A stretch of DNA of 64,000 nt from Novosphingobium sp. (GCA_024236215.1 JACKKX010000001.1:857501-921500), one strand, 5' to 3'. Counted from the stretch's first letter, positions 8,720-16,917 are shown. Numbers and translations are program-made. The notes: generated by a model from the sequence alone, not told the origin.

Positions 8720-10600
8720 TCAGGCGGCTCTGGCGTTGGATTGGCGGTCGGAGACCTTCTGGATGGGGAAGCGTTCGATCAGTTTGGTGAGGATCTGCGG
8801 TCCGTCTGTCCCTGTCGGCACGAACAGGCGGAGCTTCCACGAGATGATTTCCGAGATCAGCCCCATGGCCTTCAGCCGCTCGACACCGAGATCGTTGAAC
8901 CCGACCAGTTCGACACGCGGCGTGCCCATCGAGCGGACGCGGGCCAGCACCTGTCCCTCGGCCAGATGCAGTGAGGCTTCCCCTGCCATCAGCATAGTCC
9001 ATGCCTGATCAGCAGAGAGTTTGGGCGCCTTGGCCCCAAGCGTTGCAGCCACCCATGCGGACGATACCCGCCGCCCGACGATGCGTTCGGCGTTATCGGC
9101 CTGCAGTCGGTAAACCCGCGAGGATTCGTTGGGCAGGCTTTTCCAGATCGGGAGAAGCAAGCCGGTCACGATGTGCAGCGAGCTCGTCACGAATTCAGGA
9201 ACATCGGCGAGCTCCGCATTCCAGGCCGTGGCAAACGCGGCTCGATCGGCTTGCTCCCAATGACTCTGGGCCATGGCGTCACGGGAGATGTTGGTTCGTT
9301 CCATTGGGCGGGTCAGCCGGACCCGCTTTTCGATGGTGCCATCGTCGAGCATGACACTGCGCGCGCCGGTCTGCACTGCGGCGCGGCCCGAGCGGCTGTT
9401 GACCAGCAGCATCGCGCCTGACTCGCCGGCAAAATCGAGCGCCCCCTCCAGCAATAGCGGCGCATTGCGATGCTTCTGCTCGACCGTCAGCAGGCGCGTT
9501 TCGGCCTGGGTGCCGGGATGGGTATAGATGGTCTGGCGGTCGGTGACGGTAAAGCTCTCCGCCACCAGCGTTTCCAGCCCCATTTCATAGGTGCCGCTCG
9601 CCATGGCACCCTCGATCCGGGTGGCCAGCAGGCCTTCGAACGCGGTGAACAGGATGTCCTGCATGTCAATGGTAAGGGCCAGCATCCGGTTGAGGAACGT
9701 GGTGATGGGCGGCAGTTCGTCGCGCAGCCCGCCATCCTGACCGTCGATCAGCGACAAACCCGTCGCGGCCTCGAACTGCCGCAGCGAGCAGCCTTCAACC
9801 TTGCCGCGCACGATCAACTGGTAGAGCTGGCGCAGGGCATCGCGGGCATAGTGCGATTCCAGATTGTCTTCGGGGCGGAACATGTTCTGGCCACCGGTCT
9901 GGCGCTGGCCGCGAGTGATTGCGCCGAGCGTGTCTAGTCGCCGGGCGATCGTCGAGATGAAGCGCTTCTGCGCCTTCACATTGGTCGTCACGGGACGAAA
10001 CAGCGGCGGCTGCGCCTGGTTGGTGCGGTTGGTCCGCCCGAAGCCCTGGATGGCGCTATCGGCCTTCCAGCCCGATTCCAGCAGATAGTGGACCCGCAAC
10101 CGCTGGTTCCGAGCATTGAGATCGGCATGATAAGACCTGCCCGTGCCGCCGGCGTCGGAGAAGACGAGTATCGGCTTGGCATCGTCCATAAAGGCCTGGG
10201 TCTCGCCAAGGTTAGCGGATGCAGGCCGGTTCTCGACGGCAAAGCGCGTGGTGCCATCGCCGCGCAGACGGGCCACGATGCGGCGTGAGCGGCCCGTCAC
10301 TTCCGCCACCATATCGGTTCCGAACCGCTGGACGATCTGGTCGAGTGCGCCAGGCACCGGAGGCAAGCTAGCGAGCTTTTCGATCATGCGGTCACGCCGC
10401 TCGACAGCGTCGCGCGATTCCACCGGCTGCCCGTCGTCGGAAAAAACGGGCCGCGAGCTGAGATTGCCCTCTCCGTCAGAGAAGGGTTCGTAGAGCTGGA
10501 CGGGAAAGCTGTGCGCCAGATAGTCGAGCACATATTCTTTGCAGTCGCAGTTTATGTCGAGCGTGGCGGCGCGAGGCGCAGGTTTCCTTCGGTTTTCCAT
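8720..10600 (-). CDS. Strawberry-notch helicase, C-terminal half, severed by the RIT element and given a new start
   Basis: This is the downstream half of the gene that begins at 16792. Residues from about 25 onward continue the helicase. 'AIQGFGRTNRTNQAQPP' near residue 190 is helicase motif VI with its arginine finger, and the Strawberry-notch C-terminal domain follows. The first 24 residues (MENRRKPAPRAATLDINCDC-KEYV) are not native: they are encoded by the left terminal repeat of the RIT element and fuse in frame to 'LDYLAHSF'. GGAG in the repeat sits seven bases before the ATG, so translation is plausible. This half lacks the Walker motifs and could act only together with the other half. 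It could equally be a dead gene fragment. Confidence 0.85.
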   Translation of the reverse strand: MENRRKPAPRAATLDINCDCKEYVLDYLAHSFPVQLYEPFSDGEGNLSSRPVFSDDGQPVESRDAVERRDRMIEKLASLPPVPGALDQIVQRFGTDMVAEVTGRSRRIVARLRGDGTTRFAVENRPASANLGETQAFMDDAKPILVFSDAGGTGRSYHADLNARNQRLRVHYLLESGWKADSAIQGFGRTNRTNQAQPPLFRPVTTNVKAQKRFISTIARRLDTLGAITRGQRQTGGQNMFRPEDNLESHYARDALRQLYQLIVRGKVEGCSLRQFEAATGLSLIDGQDGGLRDELPPITTFLNRMLALTIDMQDILFTAFEGLLATRIEGAMASGTYEMGLETLVAESFTVTDRQTIYTHPGTQAETRLLTVEQKHRNAPLLLEGALDFAGESGAMLLVNSRSGRAAVQTGARSVMLDDGTIEKRVRLTRPMERTNISRDAMAQSHWEQADRAAFATAWNAELADVPEFVTSSLHIVTGLLLPIWKSLPNESSRVYRLQADNAERIVGRRVSSAWVAATLGAKAPKLSADQAWTMLMAGEASLHLAEGQVLARVRSMGTPRVELVGFNDLGVERLKAMGLISEIISWKLRLFVPTGTDGPQILTKLIERFPIQKVSDRQSNARAA

Positions 10601-10615
10601 GATTTCACTCCAGAT
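10529..10615 (-). repeat. Left terminal inverted repeat of the RIT element
   Basis: Reading outward on the minus strand from 10615, ATCTGGAGTGAAATCATGG begins an 87-base repeat that matches 14148-14234 in opposite orientation, with only four differences that I count. It includes a Shine-Dalgarno GGAG, an ATG and 24 open codons leading into the interrupted helicase gene. The last nine bases, GAATATGTG, may be native target sequence that happens to resemble the element's own end (GAATACGTG on the right). Confidence 0.9.
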
Positions 10616-10649
10616 ATTATGAGGGTTAGAGAGAGTGTTCGGAGACGGG

Positions 10650-11654
10650 TCAGGCCCGCCTTCGAACGTCAGTGAGCATTGTGATCAAGGCGTCGGAAGG
10701 CGGCTTGAAGCGCCCCGGCTTGATCGCAGGGGCACCGTGGGCTGCGAGAATCTGCAGCTTCTCTTCGGGATCGGCGCGCAAGTAGGTCTCGGTGCTCTGG
10801 ATACTGGCGTGGCCGAGCCATAATGCGACCTTGCGAATGTCCCCCGTCGCCGCGAGCGTGTGCATCGCGCAAGAATGACGAAGCACGTGGGGTGTGACGC
10901 GCTTCCCAAGGATCGACGGCTGCTTCGTCGCTGCCGTCTTGACGTGCTCGGCCAATCGGAACGCAAATCCGTCGCGGGTCATCGGCTGCCCGTTGGCATT
11001 GAGGAATATCTCGGTGACCTCAACTTGAGGCCGGATCGCAAGCCATGCGCGCAATGCGATCTGGGTCTCCTTCCACAGCGGCAGGACCCGTTCACGTCGC
11101 CCTTTGCCCATGATGTGCATGGTGGACAGGGAGCGGTCCGGGAAATCGCCCAGTTGCAGCGTTACGAGTTCCGACACCCTCAGTCCGCCAGCATAGGTAA
11201 GATGCAGCATCGCGCGATCACGGGTGCCGAGGCGTGTCCGGGGATCGGGTGTATCGAGCAAAGCCTTGATCTCGGCCCGGTCGAGATAATCGATCAGCGC
11301 CTTGTCTGTCTTCTTGGTCGGGATTGCTCTGACACGGAGTGCCTGATCGAGGCAGGCTGGAATCCGGTACTCGATGTATCGGAAGAAGGATCGGATCGCG
11401 GCGAGCCTGCCATTGCGGGTCCGCACGCAGCTGCCGCGGCCGATCTCGACATGATCGAGGAAGGCCATGATCATGTCTGTGTCGAGATCCTCAACCTCTA
11501 GATCGGTCGGTCGGCGCTTCAGCCGATCGGCAGCGAACTGGACGAGGAGGACGAAGCAGTTGGCATAGGTCTTCACCGTGTGCGGGCTGACGGCGCGTTC
11601 GCGCGGCAGATGTTCCCGCAGATATGCCGAGAGATGGGGAGCAAGCGCCGTCAT
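10650..11654 (-). CDS. Third tyrosine recombinase of the RIT element
   Basis: 334-residue phage-integrase-family recombinase. The N-terminal SAM-like core-binding domain spans about residues 1-105 ('LSAYLREHLP...VSPHTVKTY'). The catalytic domain has Arg in 'YAGGLRVSELV', Lys in 'MGKGRRERVLP', the HxxR box 'HVLRHSCAM', His in 'LWLGHASIQ' and the nucleophile Tyr in 'STETYLRAD'. All catalytic positions are present. Its ATG overlaps the stop of the second recombinase as ATGA. As the last of the trio it would be made only after translation of the upstream genes. XerC/D-like size and organisation. Confidence 0.88.
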   Translation of the reverse strand: MTALAPHLSAYLREHLPRERAVSPHTVKTYANCFVLLVQFAADRLKRRPTDLEVEDLDTDMIMAFLDHVEIGRGSCVRTRNGRLAAIRSFFRYIEYRIPACLDQALRVRAIPTKKTDKALIDYLDRAEIKALLDTPDPRTRLGTRDRAMLHLTYAGGLRVSELVTLQLGDFPDRSLSTMHIMGKGRRERVLPLWKETQIALRAWLAIRPQVEVTEIFLNANGQPMTRDGFAFRLAEHVKTAATKQPSILGKRVTPHVLRHSCAMHTLAATGDIRKVALWLGHASIQSTETYLRADPEEKLQILAAHGAPAIKPGRFKPPSDALITMLTDVRRRA

Positions 11655-12565
11655 GCCGCTTCTCCTTGAAAAAGTTGCTCGCTTGCAGCCGCAATGTCGC
11701 GCAGCAGCACTGGCGTGGCTTCGAGATACCAGTACGTGTTGGCGATCGACGCGTGCCCCAGGTAGACACTGAGACCGGCCATGTGGTGGGCAATGGCCTC
11801 CCTGTCACGCGGGCAGGACTCAAGCGAGCGAACAGCGAACGTATGTCGCAGATCGTGGAGTCGCATGCCTGCCGTACCGGTTGCTCCACGATATCCGAGA
11901 AGCCGGGCCAACCTGACGAACACGACGTGGGCGCGCACCTTGTGCGGCGCCCGCCCCCGGATAGTGACGAACAGGTCATTACACTTGGCCGGGTGCTTCG
12001 CGCGGATCGCAATGTAGGCTTCGAGTGCTTGGCGCGTCGATGGCTGCAAGGCGATCAGCCGCTGCTTGCCGAACTTGCCGTTGCGGACGACCAGCCCATC
12101 CTCGACCAGATCGTCGCACTGTAGGGCGAGAGCCTCGGAAATCCGGAGACCTGTCGCCGCGAGCAGGCCGAACAGGTAATGGTACGTGTATGGGCTAATC
12201 GTGCCATGGGGCGGAACGTTCAATGCCGCCGCCATGATCGCCCGCACCTGGTCCGGTTCGATGATGGTCGGAGTGGGACGTGGCCGCTTCCCCCGGCCGA
12301 AAACGCCGACAGGCGGGACTTCGTGGTCTGGGTCCTCGGCGTGAGCGAAAAGGCTGAAATTACGAGCAGCGTCGTACCTATGGCGAGCCACGTTCTGCGA
12401 GCTTGCCGTGTGGCACCAGTCGTAGATGCGCTGCACTCGGGTGTGCCGGTCACCGAAGCGTTCGGCGAAAGCGGCGTATTGGCGCAGCAGTCGTTCCTGT
12501 TCCGAGAACTTCCGCCCCAAGCCGCGATACAGCGAGACGTATCTGGCAATGTGCGTGTTCAGCAT
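11651..12565 (-). CDS. Second tyrosine recombinase of the RIT element
   Basis: About 304 residues. The catalytic domain has Arg in 'AATGLRISEAL', a likely Lys in 'RNGKFGKQR', the box 'HDLRHTFAV' and 'YLGHASIANTYWYLE' with the nucleophile Tyr. ATG 12565 is preferred over the ATG at 12583 because GGGAGAA lies just upstream of the former. Even so it overlaps the end of the first recombinase gene by seven bases. The C-terminal end overlaps the third gene as ATGA. Works with its two partners as a recombinase set; the individual roles in RIT transposition are not known to me. Confidence 0.86.
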   Translation of the reverse strand: MLNTHIARYVSLYRGLGRKFSEQERLLRQYAAFAERFGDRHTRVQRIYDWCHTASSQNVARHRYDAARNFSLFAHAEDPDHEVPPVGVFGRGKRPRPTPTIIEPDQVRAIMAAALNVPPHGTISPYTYHYLFGLLAATGLRISEALALQCDDLVEDGLVVRNGKFGKQRLIALQPSTRQALEAYIAIRAKHPAKCNDLFVTIRGRAPHKVRAHVVFVRLARLLGYRGATGTAGMRLHDLRHTFAVRSLESCPRDREAIAHHMAGLSVYLGHASIANTYWYLEATPVLLRDIAAASEQLFQGEAA

Positions 12566-14106
12566 GACGGTTCTCCCGGCCATGGCTGCGCGATCTTCAT
12601 GAGCATCGGCAGGTCGACCTTGGCGTAGATGGCGGTGGTCTCGGGCGAGCTGTGGCGCAGGATCGTTCCAACGGACTCCAGCCCTGCGCCCGCGCGCAGC
12701 AAGTTGGTGGCAAGCGAATGCCGGAAAATGTGCGATCCGGTCGGCACGCCTTCGATCCCGCCGCGCTCATGCGTGCGTGCAACGATGCCGGCGATCTCCG
12801 CCGATGAGCGGAACGAACGGAACGGGGCTTGCGCGCGCACGAACAGATGCGGATCGGCGGTCTTGGGACGCGCCGTGGCAATGTAGTCCAGGATCGCGTC
12901 ACCGACGTCCTGAGGCAATGGCAGGCGATCAGGCCGACGCGCCTTGCCCTTGACCGTCAGGTGGCCCGAGCGCCAGTCGATATCGTCGAGGTGCATATCC
13001 CGAATATCACCGGCACGCAGGCCAAGCCGGGCGAGCAGGAGAATGATGGCCTTGTCCCGAACTTCCACCGGGCGATCAGTCGGACATGCGCCGATGATCT
13101 GCTCGATCGTTGCCGGGTTGACGTGCCGGGGCAGCGTCGAAAGACGGTAGCGTTGCACTGATGGGATCGCGTGCAACAAAGCTGGACGGCAAACACCCTG
13201 CACGACCAGGAACCGAATATAGCTCCTCATTATCGTGACGAGCAGTGATGCAGAACCCGGCGTCTCCTTGCTTCGTTGTTGAAACGCACGCCTGAGGACG
13301 GCTGCATCCCATTGTGAAGGGTCGCCGAGCATAGGCATGAGCCGCCTGATATCGGCCCGGTAGCGCCGGATCGTCTCATCGGTCGCGCCGCGGTGTTGCT
13401 TGAGCCATGCCAGATATGCCGCCATGTGCGGGTCGTCATCCGACACCGGTTCGACTGAAGGGATGACACCCCGGCCGCGCAAGAACTCGACGAAGTGCCG
13501 AGCGCCACGCCGCCGCCGCTTCGCGCCCGAGGCGACGAGCTTGCCCCGCTTGCGCCAGACCGGACAGCGGCAACCATGCGCCGCGTACTGGTCGAGGATC
13601 GCGTCATCGACATCGGCCCACGACTGCCGCTTGATGCGAAGCCAAGCCACAATATGCTCGGCTTCCGACCGGTAGCCCTGTGCCACTCCAGGGGCGAGTT
13701 GCAGGCTGTCGATTGCATCGGAGTAGTCGGTGAGGTGACGGGGGAGATCGTCGATCCCATCGTCGACTTCGATATACCCTTGATCTTCGAGGAACCGGAC
13801 AAAGCGCCGGACCCGCGCAGCCTGATCAGTCTTATAGGCGGCTTGCTGAGCCGAGTATCCGTGGCACCGACAACGGTGCTTCTCGAACCGTCGGACGACT
13901 TGATCGCCGAGCGTACTGACCGGGATGGCATGCACATCCAGCCAATGCAGGAAATGACGGATCGCTGCACTGTACAGGATCGAACAGGCCGCTTCCTCCT
14001 TGACCCACAGAGAGGAGAGGAAGGCGTTGAATAGGGCATCTGAGCTCGGCGGATCTTCGATCCGGAGCTGTGCCGGACAAAACAGCTCTGATGATCTTGT
14101 TCTCAT
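12559..14106 (-). CDS. First (large) tyrosine recombinase of the RIT element
   Basis: 515 residues, longer than a typical integrase. The N-terminal extension of about 200 residues contains a Cys/His-containing segment ('EKHRCRCHGYS', then 'AAHGCRCPVWRKRGK') that may bind metal. The core-binding domain follows ('MAAYLAWLKQHRGATDETIRRY'). The catalytic domain shows Arg in 'LGLRAGDIRD', Lys in 'VKGKARRPD', 'HIFRHSLAT', 'LRHSSPETTAIY' with the nucleophile Tyr. It starts 41 bases inside the right terminal repeat, just after a hairpin at 14110-14141. The paired CxC motifs are a feature worth noting. Confidence 0.87.
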   Translation of the reverse strand: MRTRSSELFCPAQLRIEDPPSSDALFNAFLSSLWVKEEAACSILYSAAIRHFLHWLDVHAIPVSTLGDQVVRRFEKHRCRCHGYSAQQAAYKTDQAARVRRFVRFLEDQGYIEVDDGIDDLPRHLTDYSDAIDSLQLAPGVAQGYRSEAEHIVAWLRIKRQSWADVDDAILDQYAAHGCRCPVWRKRGKLVASGAKRRRRGARHFVEFLRGRGVIPSVEPVSDDDPHMAAYLAWLKQHRGATDETIRRYRADIRRLMPMLGDPSQWDAAVLRRAFQQRSKETPGSASLLVTIMRSYIRFLVVQGVCRPALLHAIPSVQRYRLSTLPRHVNPATIEQIIGACPTDRPVEVRDKAIILLLARLGLRAGDIRDMHLDDIDWRSGHLTVKGKARRPDRLPLPQDVGDAILDYIATARPKTADPHLFVRAQAPFRSFRSSAEIAGIVARTHERGGIEGVPTGSHIFRHSLATNLLRAGAGLESVGTILRHSSPETTAIYAKVDLPMLMKIAQPWPGEPSC

Positions 14107-14109
14107 GGT

Positions 14110-14141
14110 GGTTCCTTCGACTTGTTCAGGTCGAGGGAACC
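14110..14141. repeat. Hairpin between the ritA start and the right terminal repeat
   Basis: GGTTCCTTCGAC (14110-14121) pairs with GTCGAGGGAACC (14130-14141) with one mismatch across an eight-base spacer. It lies in the 5' leader of the first recombinase gene (minus strand) and immediately inside the terminal repeat. It could be a recombinase or repressor binding site, or an RNA hairpin masking the start region. Confidence 0.6.
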
Positions 14142-14147
14142 GTAATT

Positions 14148-14234
14148 ATCTGGAGTGAAATCATGGAAAACCGAAGGAAACCTGCGCCTCCTGCCGCCGC
14201 GCTCGACATAAACTGCGACTGCAAAGAATACGTG
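14148..14234 (+). repeat. Right terminal inverted repeat of the RIT element
   Basis: Inverted copy of 10529-10615, starting ATCTGGAGTGAAATCATGG and ending GAATACGTG. It differs from the left copy at four positions that I count, three in the central GC-rich part and one near the outer end. Like the left copy it holds an outward GGAG-ATG start. Confidence 0.9.
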
Positions 14235-14237
14235 TAA
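14163..14237 (+). CDS. 24-codon outward-reading frame carried by the RIT right end (candidate)
   Basis: ATG 14163 follows GGAG at a seven-base spacing and opens a 24-residue frame, MENRRKPAPPAAALDINCDC plus KEYV, that ends at TAA inside the adjacent palindrome. The same frame on the left end is fused to the helicase C-terminal half. Only one codon change alters class (Arg to Pro), and the rest is nearly identical, so the frame is kept in both repeats. It may be a genuine translated leader or simply a conserved recombination sequence that happens to be open. Confidence 0.4.
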   Translation: MENRRKPAPPAAALDINCDCKEYV

Positions 14238-14254
14238 TGTTGAGCTCAACATTA
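14235..14254. repeat. Perfect 20-bp palindrome at the right RIT junction
   Basis: TAATGTTGAG followed directly by its reverse complement CTCAACATTA, between the right terminal repeat and native helicase sequence. No copy exists at the left junction. It supplies the stop codons on both strands: TAA for the outward frame and TAA for the truncated helicase. It could be part of the element's excised-circle junction, the target site, or a remnant of an earlier insertion. Confidence 0.8.
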
Positions 14255-16792
14255 GATATATTCCCGCGGGGTGATGTCGACCTGGATATCGTCCCACTCA
14301 TCGGTCGGAATGTCAGCTAGGCGCCTCTCCATCAGTGCTTCGCCAGTCGAGACGATCTGGATGACGGCGGCATGGCCCGCCGCCAGATCCGCATCGACCC
14401 TGGCGATCAGTGTCGGCGTCTGCATCGCGGTGATCAGGTGGTTGAAGAAACGCTGCTTGGCGCTCTCGAAGGCCGAACGCGCGGCAGACTTGGCCTGGGA
14501 GTTGAGGTTGCCGTTGGTGAGCCCGAGCGCCTCGTCGAGATTGCAATGGATAACCTGGAATGCGGCGGCATAGGCATTGTAGATGCGGGTCTGCTCGTCG
14601 GTCAGGGCATGTTCGACCATTTCATACTCGACGCCGTCGAATGACAGCGAGCGTGCCGCATAGAGGCCGAGCGCCTTCAGGTCGCGGGCGAGCACTTCCA
14701 TCGCCGCCACGCCGCCGTCCTCGATCGCCGCGATGAATTCGGTCCGGGTGGCAAACGGGAAATCCTCGCCGCCCCACAGGCCGAGCCGCTGGGCATAGGC
14801 GAGATTCTGCACCGTGGTCGCGCCAGTCGCCGAGACATAGACCACGCGGGCACCGGGAAGCGCGTGCTGCAATCGGAGGCCTGCACGGCCCTGCTGAGAC
14901 GGCGCCTGCTCGCCCCGGCCGCCTTTGCCACCCGCCGCGTTTGCCATGGCATGGGCTTCGTCGAACACGATCAGCCCATCGAAATCAGCCCCCAACCAGT
15001 CGACAATCTGCTGAACACGGCTGACCTTATCCCCCCGATCCTGCGAGCGCAGCGTCGCATAGGTGGTGAACAGGATGCCCTCCCCCAGCTTGATCGAGCT
15101 GCCCTGCTTGAAGCGCGACAGCGGTGTGACCAGCAAGCGTTCCTGGCCCAGGGCTGCCCAATCGCGCTGTGCATCTTCGAGCAGTCGGTCCGACACCGAG
15201 ATCCACACGGCGCGTCGGCGGCCTTTGAGCCAGTTGTCGAGGATGATGCCAGCGACCTGTCGGCCTTTGCCTGCTCCGGTGCCATCGCCCAGGAACCAGC
15301 CTCGCCGGAACTGGACGGCGGCTTCGGCATCGTCGGGCGCAGCCTCGATCCCGTCCCATGTCGCATCGACGGCCCATGCGCCCGACAGAAAGCCGGAATG
15401 CGCTTCACCGGCATAGATCACTGATTCCAGTTGGGCATCGGACAGCATCGCCTCGCTGACAACCGATGTCGGCAGGTGCGGACGATAGCTCGGCTTGGGC
15501 GGCGCGACCGAGGCCATCGCGGCCGATTGCACCAGCGCGGTCGGATGGGAATGCGCACCTATGATGCTGAGAGACTGGAGCGAATATGGCTCATAGATCG
15601 CATCGGTTAGCTTGTCGGCCTGCTCCGGCGCCCAATCCTTGACCGTATAGCCGAGTTCGTGAGCCTCGGTCGGCGTGTTGATCCGTGCCGACATCGAAGG
15701 ACGCGGGCTTTCTGCGGGTGCCTCTTTTTTAGGCAACTGCCGGATGCTCGATATTGACGCGCCGCCACAGGTTGCGCCGGACACTTCGAGGTGTGGTGAG
15801 ACATGCTCCGTGACCCAAGCGAGCAGCTTGGCCGTATCCGGCGCTGTGCCGGGTGATGCCGGAAACAGGGTTGGATCGTTTGCGGGAATGCGGTCGATCA
15901 CGGTCAGTCGGGTCGCAACCGAGGTGCCGTGCTTAGTATAGGCCCGGCCGTCGATGGCGGCGCTGAACACCACGCGGCCGCGCTCCTGCAGCTTGATGAA
16001 CGCATCGCGCCAGGCGGGCATCTCCGGGCCGAAACCTGCACCGGTGATGGCGACGAGGCGGCCACCCTCGACGAGCCGGGCCAACGCCGATGACAGATGG
16101 CGAAGTGCCGCATCCTTCATCGTATGATCGACATGGGCCATCGCGGAGAACGGCGGGTTCATCAGTACGACGCTGGGACGAATGGCAGCGGCGAGATAAT
16201 CATCGATCTGCGCCGCGTCGTGCCGCGTGACTGCCACCCCTGCGAACAGGCGTTCGAGCAGCTCGGCGCGCGTGTCGGCGAATTCGTTGAGCACCAGCGA
16301 TGCACCGGCCCGTTCCGCGTGGATCGCCAAGAGCCCTGTTCCCGCTGAGGGTTCGAGCACCACATCGGCAGGCGTGATGGCGGCGGCAACGGCAGCGACC
16401 GTGCCGAGGCCGACCGGCGTGCTGAACTGCTGGAGAGCCTGACCGCTCTGCGAGCGGCGGGTATGCGTGGGGAACAATCGAGTGATCTTCTCGATCATTG
16501 CCAACAACGTCGCCGGATTCGCCGAATGGCGGGCGAGCGCTGGTCCGAACTTGCGCAGGAACAGGATCTGCGCGACCTCGCAGGCCTCATAGGCGGTCTT
16601 CCAGTCCCAGCGCCCCTCGGCGTCCGAACCGCCGAAGGCGGATTCCATCGCGGACCGCAACGAGGCAGCATCGATGGCAACACCGCGCTCAAGCTGGGGA
16701 AGGATCAGGCCGGCAGCAGCGATGATTGCGTCGGCGGCGGCAGGAACGGTCGCTACGGCGAGCGCAGGCGACGGGGATGCAGAAGTGGTCAT
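14252..16792 (-). CDS. Methyltransferase/Strawberry-notch helicase fusion, N-terminal part, truncated by the RIT element
   Basis: 846 residues remain of a protein normally well over 1300. An N-terminal helical part leads into a class I SAM methyltransferase: motif I 'EPSAGTGLLA' near residue 145, and motif IV NPPF near 211, typical of adenine-N6 methylation. The helicase part then has Walker A 'GDGTGAGKGR' near 500, DEAH near 607 and motif III 'SATGA' near 655. The frame ends abruptly at 'DITPREYI' in the palindrome beside the RIT element, so RecA lobe 2 is missing and lies at 8720-10600. The methyltransferase could still fold. Start ATG 16792 was chosen over upstream in-frame codons because the upstream sequence is leader-like. 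Architecture recalls phage P1 DarB, an antirestriction protein. Confidence 0.87.
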   Translation of the reverse strand: MTTSASPSPALAVATVPAAADAIIAAAGLILPQLERGVAIDAASLRSAMESAFGGSDAEGRWDWKTAYEACEVAQILFLRKFGPALARHSANPATLLAMIEKITRLFPTHTRRSQSGQALQQFSTPVGLGTVAAVAAAITPADVVLEPSAGTGLLAIHAERAGASLVLNEFADTRAELLERLFAGVAVTRHDAAQIDDYLAAAIRPSVVLMNPPFSAMAHVDHTMKDAALRHLSSALARLVEGGRLVAITGAGFGPEMPAWRDAFIKLQERGRVVFSAAIDGRAYTKHGTSVATRLTVIDRIPANDPTLFPASPGTAPDTAKLLAWVTEHVSPHLEVSGATCGGASISSIRQLPKKEAPAESPRPSMSARINTPTEAHELGYTVKDWAPEQADKLTDAIYEPYSLQSLSIIGAHSHPTALVQSAAMASVAPPKPSYRPHLPTSVVSEAMLSDAQLESVIYAGEAHSGFLSGAWAVDATWDGIEAAPDDAEAAVQFRRGWFLGDGTGAGKGRQVAGIILDNWLKGRRRAVWISVSDRLLEDAQRDWAALGQERLLVTPLSRFKQGSSIKLGEGILFTTYATLRSQDRGDKVSRVQQIVDWLGADFDGLIVFDEAHAMANAAGGKGGRGEQAPSQQGRAGLRLQHALPGARVVYVSATGATTVQNLAYAQRLGLWGGEDFPFATRTEFIAAIEDGGVAAMEVLARDLKALGLYAARSLSFDGVEYEMVEHALTDEQTRIYNAYAAAFQVIHCNLDEALGLTNGNLNSQAKSAARSAFESAKQRFFNHLITAMQTPTLIARVDADLAAGHAAVIQIVSTGEALMERRLADIPTDEWDDIQVDITPREYI

Positions 16793-16917
16793 GGAAAGAC
16801 TCCGGGAGAGCAGGAAGCGGAAACCCGCGCGGCTCTCTCTCACCGCCGCAGGCTCGCCCTTCCCGGGCACACCTCTTGCTCTCGCCGCGTTCGCAGCGCG
16901 GACGCGGATCGGCGCAA

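Larger units (their letters stand above)
10529..14234 (-). mobile_element. Recombinase-in-trio (RIT) element
   Basis: About 3.7 kb made of three overlapping tyrosine recombinase genes in one direction between two 87-base inverted repeats, with no cargo. Three tandem, overlapping Tyr-recombinase genes of different lengths are the defining feature of RIT elements. It interrupts a Strawberry-notch helicase gene: flanking sequences on both sides belong to one reading frame ('DITPREY' on the right, 'VLDYLAHSF' on the left). The six bases ATATTC occur at both boundaries and may be the crossover or target overlap. All three recombinases look intact, so the element may still be active. Confidence 0.88.

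Noticed and set aside
10529-14234. Assembly artefact as explanation for the inverted ends
   Set aside because: The two ends differ at several bases and the flanks form one continuous protein, which fits insertion better than a mis-join; still worth a long-read check.
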